A stretch of 64,000 bases of DNA from Pontibacter litorisediminis (lineage in GTDB: Bacteria > Bacteroidota > Bacteroidia > Cytophagales > Hymenobacteraceae), in contig NZ_JARDUA010000001.1 in assembly GCF_029360645.1 (NCBI RefSeq), forward strand, positions 1,302,001 through 1,366,000, in the 5' to 3' direction. The translations under genes and the position numbers were made by a program. Position 1 is the first letter of the stretch; each line of letters starts with the position of its first letter. Shown piece after piece: positions 53,424 through 61,433 of this stretch. Below the pieces are notes generated by a model. That model did not search any database and was not told the DNA's origin. It saw only the letters and a list, made by a program, of their open reading frames with translations.

Positions 53424-54515
53424 TTATTCCCTGGTGATCTTATACTTGCTCAATATCCTCAGGAGCTGAGGCCGGAGCTGCTGCAGCATGCGGTCAAAGC
53501 CTAAATCATTAGGATGGCCGCCGTCAATCGTGCCTTCATGGTCATCACCAAGTCCCTCGTCGTATGAGAGCAGGTATAAATCTTTCACCCCGCTGCGCAG
53601 CAGCTTTGAAATCTCCTGCTTTATCTGCTCGTTTTGCGCTTTCACCCAATTCCCCACTTCCTGGTCGAAAGCTCCGTGCTCACGGACAGTCCTTGGAATT
53701 ACCAGAATGGGCACCTTCGGGTGATGTTGCCTGATGGTATTTACCAAATAGGCTGTTCGATCACGGATTTCCTCAGGGGAAGAGTTTGGCACACAGTCCA
53801 GCACAAAGGCATCAGCCGAGACAGTGGCAATCATATCGGCCACGGCCTTTTCCATTTTGGCGCTGCCACTCAGGCCCAGGTTCAGAAAGTTCAGACCTGT
53901 GTCCCGGCTCAGGCGAGCAGGATACGCCATACCTGGCCTGCTGGCGGAGGCTCCCTGTAAGATGCTCGAGCCATACATCAGGATGCGCTTCTGAAAAGGG
54001 TCAGGCGAAGACTGTATAGTAGCACCCGCATCAACGCCAATTTCCAGGCTTACTGTCTCGTCATACAAGGGAAGGTAGAGCAGACACTCTTTCTCACCTT
54101 CCTCCATGTTTTGCACCAAGGTATACTCTGTACAGTCTCCGTTGGGCCTCCCTACACCTGCGAACTGCCAGCGGCCATCCTTTTTAATGTAAAGATCAAG
54201 GCCCTCATACGCAATGGCCGTCATGTTAGGCAGGGTCTTGCGGCTGCCAGTGCACCACTTGGCCGATATAGCAGTACTGTTTGTTTTGAAGGCAATGGCA
54301 AGGCCCGTTGAATTCGTTACCAGTCTCTTGACAGCCCGAGGCATACCGGGGTGTTGCGTGGTGTCTACTCTGTGGTATACCTGTTGGGTCGGCAGTATTT
54401 TCCCGACCAATGTAAAATCAGTGGCAGGCCTATATACAGGAGTTTGTGCATAAGAAAGACTCACCATTACTACACAAAACACTGTCTGCATGCATATGAT
54501 TATTGATTTTTTCAT
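53424..54515 (-). CDS. exported SGNH/GDSL hydrolase
   Basis: Start at 54515 (MKKSIIIC) chosen so that the protein opens with a signal peptide; an upstream in-frame Met adds a basic extension. The 363-residue enzyme has an N-terminal beta-sandwich (residues about 30-170) and an SGNH domain with the nucleophile in MYGSSILQG (near residue 185) and the Asp-His pair in DGGHPNDLG near the C-terminus. It probably removes ester groups from glycans. Last gene of the SusC/SusD-containing minus-strand unit. Confidence 0.8.
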   Translation of the reverse strand: MKKSIIICMQTVFCVVMVSLSYAQTPVYRPATDFTLVGKILPTQQVYHRVDTTQHPGMPRAVKRLVTNSTGLAIAFKTNSTAISAKWCTGSRKTLPNMTAIAYEGLDLYIKKDGRWQFAGVGRPNGDCTEYTLVQNMEEGEKECLLYLPLYDETVSLEIGVDAGATIQSSPDPFQKRILMYGSSILQGASASRPGMAYPARLSRDTGLNFLNLGLSGSAKMEKAVADMIATVSADAFVLDCVPNSSPEEIRDRTAYLVNTIRQHHPKVPILVIPRTVREHGAFDQEVGNWVKAQNEQIKQEISKLLRSGVKDLYLLSYDEGLGDDHEGTIDGGHPNDLGFDRMLQQLRPQLLRILSKYKITRE

Positions 54516-54625
54516 TCTTTTGGTGTACTGGTATTTAGTGAATTGTTTATGGCCACTGTTCTGCCCCACGGCATAGGCGTAATATTTCCCATACCTGCTC
54601 CCATCCTCTATATTTCTTCATGCTG

Positions 54626-55510
54626 CTAGTTCTCCACAAAAGCTAGCACGGTAGCAACTCCGCGCTCGCCCTCGTGATCATACTTCTTGTTATCGCTAGG
54701 ATAGTTTACTACGCCTCGGTTGCGCACCCAGGCAGTGGAGGAGCCACCTCCATCCAAATTCATTGCCTCCACACAGCCCAGCGCCTGCATCACAGTGGCC
54801 AATTCTTCGGTGGTCATCCCATGCGCCTCTGTAAACCTGCCGTCCACTACTACTGCTATTAGGCGTTTATCTGCTGTAAGCCCTACCGCGGTTCTAGGGT
54901 GGCGGTTTGTGTTAAAGGCTTCCTGCACCTGGTTTACCAATGCTTTATCGTAAACGAGTAAAGGTCCCGAGGCGAGAAGAGTATTAACTTCCTGGACCGA
55001 GCTCCAGCCTGCTGTAGGCTTCTTTACAATCGAAATGCTGCCATCCGCCCCAATGGCAAAACCAGCATTCTCCCGGTAAGTGGTAAACCCGCTTCGTGTG
55101 GTGTTGATCACCTCGCCATCTTTCTTAAAAAAGACGGTGGAGCCTCCTTTTGACGTGTCAAAGTAGGACCCGTTAATTGCCGCTGTAGCCCTCACGTTGG
55201 CGGCTCCCTCACTTGTCTTCAGGAAACCAGACGTTACATAAGGCAAGTCCACCTGCACGCTCTCATCGCTCAGGTCGATCTCCAGGATGGTGAGGCTTTG
55301 GTTAGAGTTAAAAAGGTCTTCGAAGCGCTTATACTTCCATGTAATGGATTCCGAGACTTTCCTGGTTTCCCAGGTAGCGTTGGCAAGCTGTTCGGCAACG
55401 GTTTGGGGTTCCTGCACAACAGGCGGTGCTGTATCAGGAGTTACCTCATCTCTTGAGCACCCGGCCAAAAGCATTGCCGGGAGCAGGAATAGGGCTAAAA
55501 GCTTTTTCAT
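54626..55510 (-). CDS. phosphodiester glycosidase lipoprotein
   Basis: Start at 55510 (MKKLLALF) gives a lipobox LLAGC. The 294-residue protein matches the NAGPA-type phosphodiester glycosidase family: the RATAAINGSYFDTS strand-loop and the late NLDGGGSSTAWV motif. Such enzymes cleave sugar-1-phosphodiester bonds, for example alpha-N-acetylglucosaminyl phosphodiesters. It lies in the SusC/SusD unit, so it probably cleaves a phosphodiester in a glycan substrate. Confidence 0.8.
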   Translation of the reverse strand: MKKLLALFLLPAMLLAGCSRDEVTPDTAPPVVQEPQTVAEQLANATWETRKVSESITWKYKRFEDLFNSNQSLTILEIDLSDESVQVDLPYVTSGFLKTSEGAANVRATAAINGSYFDTSKGGSTVFFKKDGEVINTTRSGFTTYRENAGFAIGADGSISIVKKPTAGWSSVQEVNTLLASGPLLVYDKALVNQVQEAFNTNRHPRTAVGLTADKRLIAVVVDGRFTEAHGMTTEELATVMQALGCVEAMNLDGGGSSTAWVRNRGVVNYPSDNKKYDHEGERGVATVLAFVEN

Positions 55511-55560
55511 GTAATTTAATGTGAGTGCGTGCATTAACCGCGCGATGCCTTACGTTAAAC

Positions 55561-56799
55561 TTACTTCTTGCCAAGGATGGTCTCGGGCCAGGCTACTTCT
55601 ATCTTCTTCGGATATCCCGGCTCAACCTGCATACTTTCATCCAGAGAAATTACAACGTATTCCTTTCCCCTGAACAAGTATACTTTATTATCACGGCTGT
55701 TGTAGTCGGCGGCATCCAGGTCTCCGCTACCCCAGCCGAAGGGCCAGTTGGGCACTAGCGCGGTAATCTTTTGGGAACCACCTGCCCCTTTGTTCCTGCC
55801 GTCCGGCACTTGCAGGTACTCCCCCCCTTTAAAAAGGAACACCTCCTTGCGGCTGGGCTCATAGAAAGCCGCATCCAGGTAGCCGCTGTGCCAATGGCTT
55901 GGCAGGTTATGCACCAGGTCTGTCAGTGGTTTAGGGTAGCCGGCATCCAGTTTTTTAGCATTCGGGGAGAAGCGGGCGTATTCTGTGCCTTTAAAGATAT
56001 AGACCTTGCTGTCGCTGTGGTTGTAGAATGCAGCATCCAGCTCCCCAGCCCAGGCTGCAGGAACGGCGGGCAAGGCCTTAGCAATATTTTCAACATTTTC
56101 AACGCTTCCGCCACCAAGCTTAGCTGTGTTTTCCACGTACACCAGTTCATTTATCAGGCGGTAAGAACTTTGCTCCCGCTTCTTCTTGTTTTCCACTGTA
56201 AACCCAGCCTCCACCAGGGGCCAGAGTGCCTTTGCAGAGAAGTCATCGCTATGGACCTCAGGGTCGAAAATATTTGTGTAGTTTACTTTGTCGGTGCTTT
56301 TGGGCAGAATGCCGCCTTCGATGTGGTAACGGGCTGTCACGCTGTCATTTTCCGTAAATCGGGCTGCTACCGGAATGGCATGCCAGTGGTTGGACACCAC
56401 ATATAACGTATCGCCCGGGCTAATTACCTTTGCCCCATCCGCCTTCCGTAGCCCTCTGCTGTAAGCGTAGTTCTGCACCGTTGTCTTTGATTTCTCCTCT
56501 TTGAAAATGATCTCCGCCGGAACGCCCTTGGCTATTAACAGGGAGGCCATTTCAGAGGCTTCGCAAATCGCAGACGCATGTGCCGCACACCCCCCGGACA
56601 CAACTATATAATCGAAAGGAACAGAAGAGGCATACAGCCTATAGCCAATCTCAACCCTTTCCACCAGGGTTTTCATGTCGGCAGAGCCCAGGATAAGCAT
56701 GCCGGTCTTTTTACCTACTGCCACGTGCTTCCCGAATGCCGGAAGCAGGCACATGCTCAAAAGTAATACAACTATAGGCCGGAAAAGTCTGTTTCTCAT
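55561..56799 (-). CDS. DUF218/YdcF domain fused to hemopexin-like repeats
   Basis: Start at 56799 (MRNRLFRP) chosen for its signal peptide. The 412-residue protein has a DUF218 domain (about 30-215: ILGSADMKTLVERVEIG, DYIVVSGG, VVSNHWHAIP) and, from about residue 245, three to four hemopexin-like repeats with WAGELDAAFYNHSDSKVYIF and SGYLDAAFYEPSRKEVFLF blades, forming a small beta-propeller. DUF218 proteins are linked to cell-envelope metabolism. The fusion with hemopexin repeats is uncommon. Function unknown. Confidence 0.7.
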   Translation of the reverse strand: MRNRLFRPIVVLLLSMCLLPAFGKHVAVGKKTGMLILGSADMKTLVERVEIGYRLYASSVPFDYIVVSGGCAAHASAICEASEMASLLIAKGVPAEIIFKEEKSKTTVQNYAYSRGLRKADGAKVISPGDTLYVVSNHWHAIPVAARFTENDSVTARYHIEGGILPKSTDKVNYTNIFDPEVHSDDFSAKALWPLVEAGFTVENKKKREQSSYRLINELVYVENTAKLGGGSVENVENIAKALPAVPAAWAGELDAAFYNHSDSKVYIFKGTEYARFSPNAKKLDAGYPKPLTDLVHNLPSHWHSGYLDAAFYEPSRKEVFLFKGGEYLQVPDGRNKGAGGSQKITALVPNWPFGWGSGDLDAADYNSRDNKVYLFRGKEYVVISLDESMQVEPGYPKKIEVAWPETILGKK

Positions 56800-56946
56800 T
56801 TGGAGTTGATAGTCTTTAAAACAAGAGGTGCCGCTTACTAAAGCCGCCCTGTCACCTTTACTTTCAGCGGGTTCTCCGCTGTGCATTGAAGTATGGAAGT
56901 GGGTCCAAAGAGAGTTTCGCAATACTTTGGCCCCACTTTCCTTTAT

Positions 56947-58632
56947 TTATTCGCCGCCGACCAGCGCGCCCATGGTGCGCAACCCAGAGCGGCTGTTATG
57001 CAGCATATCAGCCGCAATAAGTGCACTCTCCACCACTGGGTTCTGGCTGTTTCCAAGCTGCGTCAGGTTATCGACGCTCATGCCATGCTCCATAGCAGGG
57101 TTGTTTGCCCCTAACGGAACATAGGCTTCGCTTAGCATCGTGCCTGCATTGAAAGTGGCTCCTTCAATGGCTTGCCCACTGGCATCATAAGCCACACTTC
57201 CCAGCACGGAGGCTTGTACAACCGGAGCCGGGGCATCAGCCTCAAACGCATCCACATCAGGGCCATCATCTTTCTGCGTGTTTCCTGATACAATGGAGTT
57301 GTAGATGCTAACAGTATTAACGCCAGCTCTTCTATAGATACCGCCACCCGGGCCGGCAATGGTGTTCCCAGTAATGGTGGAATTGATGATGATGGCCTCG
57401 TTGTTGTTATACATCATCACGCCCCCACCGCCATTTGCCGAGGTGCTGGTGTTTCCGTTGATCAGGCAGTTAACCAGTAAGCCTTTGGAGTTCTCTCTGA
57501 TATAGAAAGCGGCTCCGTAAGACCTGCCTTTGTTATCGGCAATCACAGAGTTGTACATGTTGACGGTAGCATCCGGGTACCCGTGTACACCAGCTGCGGT
57601 GCCTCCTTCATTTTCTTTGACTTCGGAGTCGAAAATGTGTGCGACAGACTCACTGATCCATATGCCACCGGCATTGCCAGCTGATAGGTTACGGTTTATT
57701 TTACTGTTCCTCAAGGTGACAACAGATCCGCCGAAGGCATAGAGGCCTGCCACATTTTTATCAGATTTGTTATCCACAACCTCGGTATTTAGAATGTCTA
57801 CCACGGCGTTACCGATGGTAATGCCCCCCCCATAGTCTCTTCTGAAGGAGATGCCGTTGATTTTGGCTGAAGTGGTCGCTGCGCCAGCCTTGCCATCTGT
57901 AATTTTCAGCCCTTCCAGTACTACTTTCTGGCCTTCTGTTTTAGGGGCAGAAACCGTGACCACGTGGTAGGCCACGCCCCCACCGGACAGTGTGGATACA
58001 TACTGCTGCGGGTTTGCCTGGCTGCCTTCTGTGGCATCTGCAGGGTAACCTCCTTTCAGGCGGATATACTTGCTGATCTCAAAGGTAACGTCACCGGCAT
58101 CTCCGGCGTCGCCACCCGTTACGGTTACTGTAGGCGTATAAACGCCCTCCGCGATATGGATGGTATTGCCGCTAACTGCTATGGACAGCGCATTTTCCAG
58201 GCTGGTGGCATCGTTCCAGGAGTATCCTTCTCCGGTTGCGCCTACCTTCACGTAGATGTCATCCCGGTTACCGGCTTCCTGTGTTACCACGATCTCCTGC
58301 TGCGTCACGCCGTTGGCCGTCACCATAATTCTGCCGGATCTTGCATCGTCATCGTTTTCCGCTACCGTGAAGGAGAGGTTAACCTTGCCTTTCTCGCCAG
58401 AGGTTTGTTCCAGGCTAATCCAATCTGCATCCGTCTCGGCCTGCCAGGCCTGGTTAGTCAGAAAAATTATGGTGTGTTTGCTGCTGGTGTTCGCCACGGA
58501 GAAAGCCTCGTTCTCCAGAAACAGCTTTGGCTCAAAGTCCTCGTCATCCTCTTTGCAGCCAACCACCGTGATAAGTAAAAAGGCAGCCAGGAAGAACCGC
58601 GTGATAAAACTGAATTGTCGTATTCTGTTCAT
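56947..58632 (-). CDS. lipoprotein with BACON domain and parallel beta-helix
   Basis: Start at 58632 (MNRIRQFS) gives a lipobox ITVVGC. The 561-residue protein has a BACON domain (about 35-125, with AWQAETDADWISLEQTSGE and VTANGVTQQEIVVTQE) and a right-handed parallel beta-helix (about 140-540) with many short turns such as NGISFRRDYGGGITIG. BACON domains bind glycans or aid surface docking; beta-helices occur in polysaccharide lyases and hydrolases. Likely an outer-membrane glycan-binding or degrading protein. Confidence 0.75.
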   Translation of the reverse strand: MNRIRQFSFITRFFLAAFLLITVVGCKEDDEDFEPKLFLENEAFSVANTSSKHTIIFLTNQAWQAETDADWISLEQTSGEKGKVNLSFTVAENDDDARSGRIMVTANGVTQQEIVVTQEAGNRDDIYVKVGATGEGYSWNDATSLENALSIAVSGNTIHIAEGVYTPTVTVTGGDAGDAGDVTFEISKYIRLKGGYPADATEGSQANPQQYVSTLSGGGVAYHVVTVSAPKTEGQKVVLEGLKITDGKAGAATTSAKINGISFRRDYGGGITIGNAVVDILNTEVVDNKSDKNVAGLYAFGGSVVTLRNSKINRNLSAGNAGGIWISESVAHIFDSEVKENEGGTAAGVHGYPDATVNMYNSVIADNKGRSYGAAFYIRENSKGLLVNCLINGNTSTSANGGGGVMMYNNNEAIIINSTITGNTIAGPGGGIYRRAGVNTVSIYNSIVSGNTQKDDGPDVDAFEADAPAPVVQASVLGSVAYDASGQAIEGATFNAGTMLSEAYVPLGANNPAMEHGMSVDNLTQLGNSQNPVVESALIAADMLHNSRSGLRTMGALVGGE

Positions 58633-58695
58633 GGGTTGATACTGTTTTTTTATCATTAGCGTCAGCAGGACAGGGCTGCCCCACTAACACCATGC

Positions 58696-59658
58696 TTATT
58701 TGCTGTTGATATAATTGGTATAAAGCGACTGATAGCACGTGGCAAAGTCCTTCTCATCCTCGTAGGCGCTCTCGTACATGAACGGACCGTTATACCCTAC
58801 CGCCTCCAAGGCGCCAAGTATAGCATTCCAGTCATTTTTGCCTTCGCCGGAGCAAGGGAAGAAATGGTTCTCCGCCGCCCCAGTCCCATCGGCAATGTGT
58901 ACCGTTTTTAGACGGCTGCCCATGGCCTTGATCAGGTTCTCGGGGTTCTTGATATGGTTCATGTCAATAGCCGAGTAGATAGTGTTGGGCAAGCGGGCGA
59001 AAATCTCCACCGTTTCCTCTACCGAGCGCATCAGGGGGCGCTCCCGACCGTTGCTGGCCAGCAGTTCAGGTCCCAACATGTTCTCGATCACCATGATTGA
59101 GTTTATACTTTGCACCGCCTTGTTTAGCTCCGTGGCCGACTTGATCAACTGGCTTTTGCGCCTGTCGCGCTCGTTGAGGTCCAGGTAATAACTCGGGTGG
59201 AAAAGTATAATCTGTGGCTCCAGAATCTTGAGGAAAGCGATCAGCTTCTTGTGCTTTTCTACCACATCCTGCCTGTCCTCCTCGTTGATGATCGAAAGAT
59301 CGATGTTTTGGCCGTAGGGCATATGCACCGACCATACTTTGATGCCAGCCGCATCCGCTGCTTTCTTAGCATCCGCCAGCCTCTTGATGATTTCCTCATC
59401 AGATAGTTTAAAGTTTCTGTTCCCGTCCAGAAAAAGGCTCATGCCGGAGGCCTCCACATAGCTCACTCCAACCGATTTGGCATAGGTAAGCTTTTCTGGG
59501 GTGAAACTGCCGATGGCCAAGCCATAGCCAATCTTCAGGGGGGCTACCGGCGTTTCATTCGCAGGCTCCTCCGGCACGGGCTCATCCTTCCCTGAGTCGC
59601 AGGCGCTGAAGCTGATCAAGCAAGCAAGTAGTATTGTGAACATTGCGATTCTTTTCAT
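58696..59658 (-). CDS. sugar isomerase/epimerase-like (TIM barrel) lipoprotein
   Basis: A 320-residue lipoprotein (lipobox SFSAC near residue 20) whose domain matches the xylose isomerase-like AP-endonuclease 2 superfamily: FHPSYYLDLN, MVIENMLGPELL with a metal-binding Glu, DMNHIKNPEN and KTVHIADGTG with conserved Glu/Asp/His. The lipid anchor suggests action outside the cytoplasm, or the cut is in the periplasm. It is part of the SusC/SusD unit. Confidence 0.8.
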   Translation of the reverse strand: MKRIAMFTILLACLISFSACDSGKDEPVPEEPANETPVAPLKIGYGLAIGSFTPEKLTYAKSVGVSYVEASGMSLFLDGNRNFKLSDEEIIKRLADAKKAADAAGIKVWSVHMPYGQNIDLSIINEEDRQDVVEKHKKLIAFLKILEPQIILFHPSYYLDLNERDRRKSQLIKSATELNKAVQSINSIMVIENMLGPELLASNGRERPLMRSVEETVEIFARLPNTIYSAIDMNHIKNPENLIKAMGSRLKTVHIADGTGAAENHFFPCSGEGKNDWNAILGALEAVGYNGPFMYESAYEDEKDFATCYQSLYTNYINSK

Positions 59659-59669
59659 AATGTTGAAGA

Positions 59670-61406
59670 TTACTCCCAGTTAGGGTTCTGCGCCAGGTTC
59701 TCGTTCAGCCTCAGGTCCTCAATGGGAATCGGATAGTAATAATCGCGGCTTTCATCAAAGTAACCACCCAGTTGGAAAGGGTTCAGATAACCCGAGGTGC
59801 CATTGGTTAAAGGCCGTTGCTGAATGTTGATGATGGTAGAGGCCTCTTTGGGTGCCCCAGAGGCGTTGCCATCGTGCAGGAATACATCTGCTTTACCATC
59901 GTTGTTAAAATCATGTGCACCTAGGCTCGAGAAATAAATGCCCAGCATCGGCTGCTCCAGCTTGTTGCCCTCTTTCCAGCGCAATAAGTCATCCCACCGC
60001 AGCCCCTCATTGAACATTTCGATCCTGCGCTCCCGGCGAATTTCCAGAATTACCCCCTTATTTGCTCCGTTATCCACGTTAGGGTACATGTCGGCCAGGT
60101 AGGGATCGGGGTTGGCGTTGGCCTGTGCCAGGTTAAGGTGCGGCATGTTTACCCTGTCTCTTAATTTGTTAATACTTATGTCCAGGTCCTGCTGCGTCAG
60201 GGTTCCCAGTTCGGCCTTGGCCTCTGCATAAATCAACAGGGCTTCTGCATAGCGGAAAACAATGATATCGAAGTACGCCGCATTCCACTGGTCTCTGGAC
60301 GGAAGTGCCTTGATCACGCGGTAGCCGGTGGTCGTGCCGTTCAGGTTCACCGGCTCTGCACTGCTCTCACCGTATACTTTAAAATCAGGACCGGCTGTGG
60401 TCTGTGTCAGGCGCGGGTCGCGGTTCTGCATTTCCTCGTAAAACTCCATGGTTTCATACCCCGGCTTGTCCGTAAACCTGCTGCCATCCTTCATCAGGTA
60501 GCTGTTGATCACATCCTTGGTGATGCCCCAGGCACCCTGCGTCGGCGAAGTCATCAGATAGCCGAGGTTGTGCTGCCCCATTTCCGAGTCATAGTCACGG
60601 GCTAGTATGGTTTCTGTCGGATCTTGGTTGTTTCTGGCAAACAGCTCGCGGTAGGCTTCGTTGGGGCCGCCCGCCGTAAACAACCTGTAAGCGCCGGAGT
60701 TAACCAGCTCTTCTGAGGCAGAGACCGCTTCTTGCAGCAGTTCCTCATAATCCCCAAGCCCATGGTACTTTCTGAACGTACCTTCATACAGCGCGATTCT
60801 GGCTTTCAGCAACAGGGCAGTATACTTTGTGATGCGGTTAAGCTTTACCTCTGCCGGGATATTCTCGATGGCATAGTCGATGTCGGCCATCACCGAATCG
60901 ATCACCAGCTTACGGGAGTCGCGCGCTTTGTAAAGGTCCGGGTCACCGGCTTCCAGTACTTTGCTGTACCAGGGCACATCGCCAAAGCGTTGCACCTTCT
61001 CAAAGTAAAAGAAGGCCCTGAAGAACCGGGCGATGCCGCTATACTTGCGTTTAGCCGCCTCATCGGGCACGCGATGGTAGTTCTGCAGGAAAAAGTTAAT
61101 ATCCCGGAGCCTGCCCCAGGACCAGCCCCCGCTCCCACGCGTGGTCGGCACGATACGGCCGCCTCTTACCCTTTCTGCCGCGATCAAGGGCATAATGTTA
61201 TCCGAGGCGGCATCGTCGCTGTACACCGCAGTGGTAGGCAGCATGGTATAAAAATCATTCGTGGCCACTTCCAGGTCGGTGGCGGTATTGAAGAAGTATT
61301 CGGCATCCACCTCATCCTTGGGCGGACGGTCCAGAAAATCTTTCTCACAACCTGAAAGCAGAAGGGCTAATAAAGCGAAAACGGAGGTAAGGTATGTGCT
61401 TTTCAT
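59670..61406 (-). CDS. SusD/RagB-family outer-membrane lipoprotein
   Basis: Start at 61406 (MKSTYLTS) gives a lipobox LLSGC. The 578-residue protein has the SusD pattern: a lipid-anchored N-terminus, helical TPR-like repeats, DILLRWKEGNKLEQ-like region and the typical C-terminal YYYPIPIEDLRLNENLAQNPNW ending. SusD binds a glycan and feeds it to SusC. It starts 27 nt after the SusC gene ends. Confidence 0.9.
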   Translation of the reverse strand: MKSTYLTSVFALLALLLSGCEKDFLDRPPKDEVDAEYFFNTATDLEVATNDFYTMLPTTAVYSDDAASDNIMPLIAAERVRGGRIVPTTRGSGGWSWGRLRDINFFLQNYHRVPDEAAKRKYSGIARFFRAFFYFEKVQRFGDVPWYSKVLEAGDPDLYKARDSRKLVIDSVMADIDYAIENIPAEVKLNRITKYTALLLKARIALYEGTFRKYHGLGDYEELLQEAVSASEELVNSGAYRLFTAGGPNEAYRELFARNNQDPTETILARDYDSEMGQHNLGYLMTSPTQGAWGITKDVINSYLMKDGSRFTDKPGYETMEFYEEMQNRDPRLTQTTAGPDFKVYGESSAEPVNLNGTTTGYRVIKALPSRDQWNAAYFDIIVFRYAEALLIYAEAKAELGTLTQQDLDISINKLRDRVNMPHLNLAQANANPDPYLADMYPNVDNGANKGVILEIRRERRIEMFNEGLRWDDLLRWKEGNKLEQPMLGIYFSSLGAHDFNNDGKADVFLHDGNASGAPKEASTIINIQQRPLTNGTSGYLNPFQLGGYFDESRDYYYPIPIEDLRLNENLAQNPNWE

Positions 61407-61433
61407 CTTTGTATATGCAGTCATCCGGGTGAA

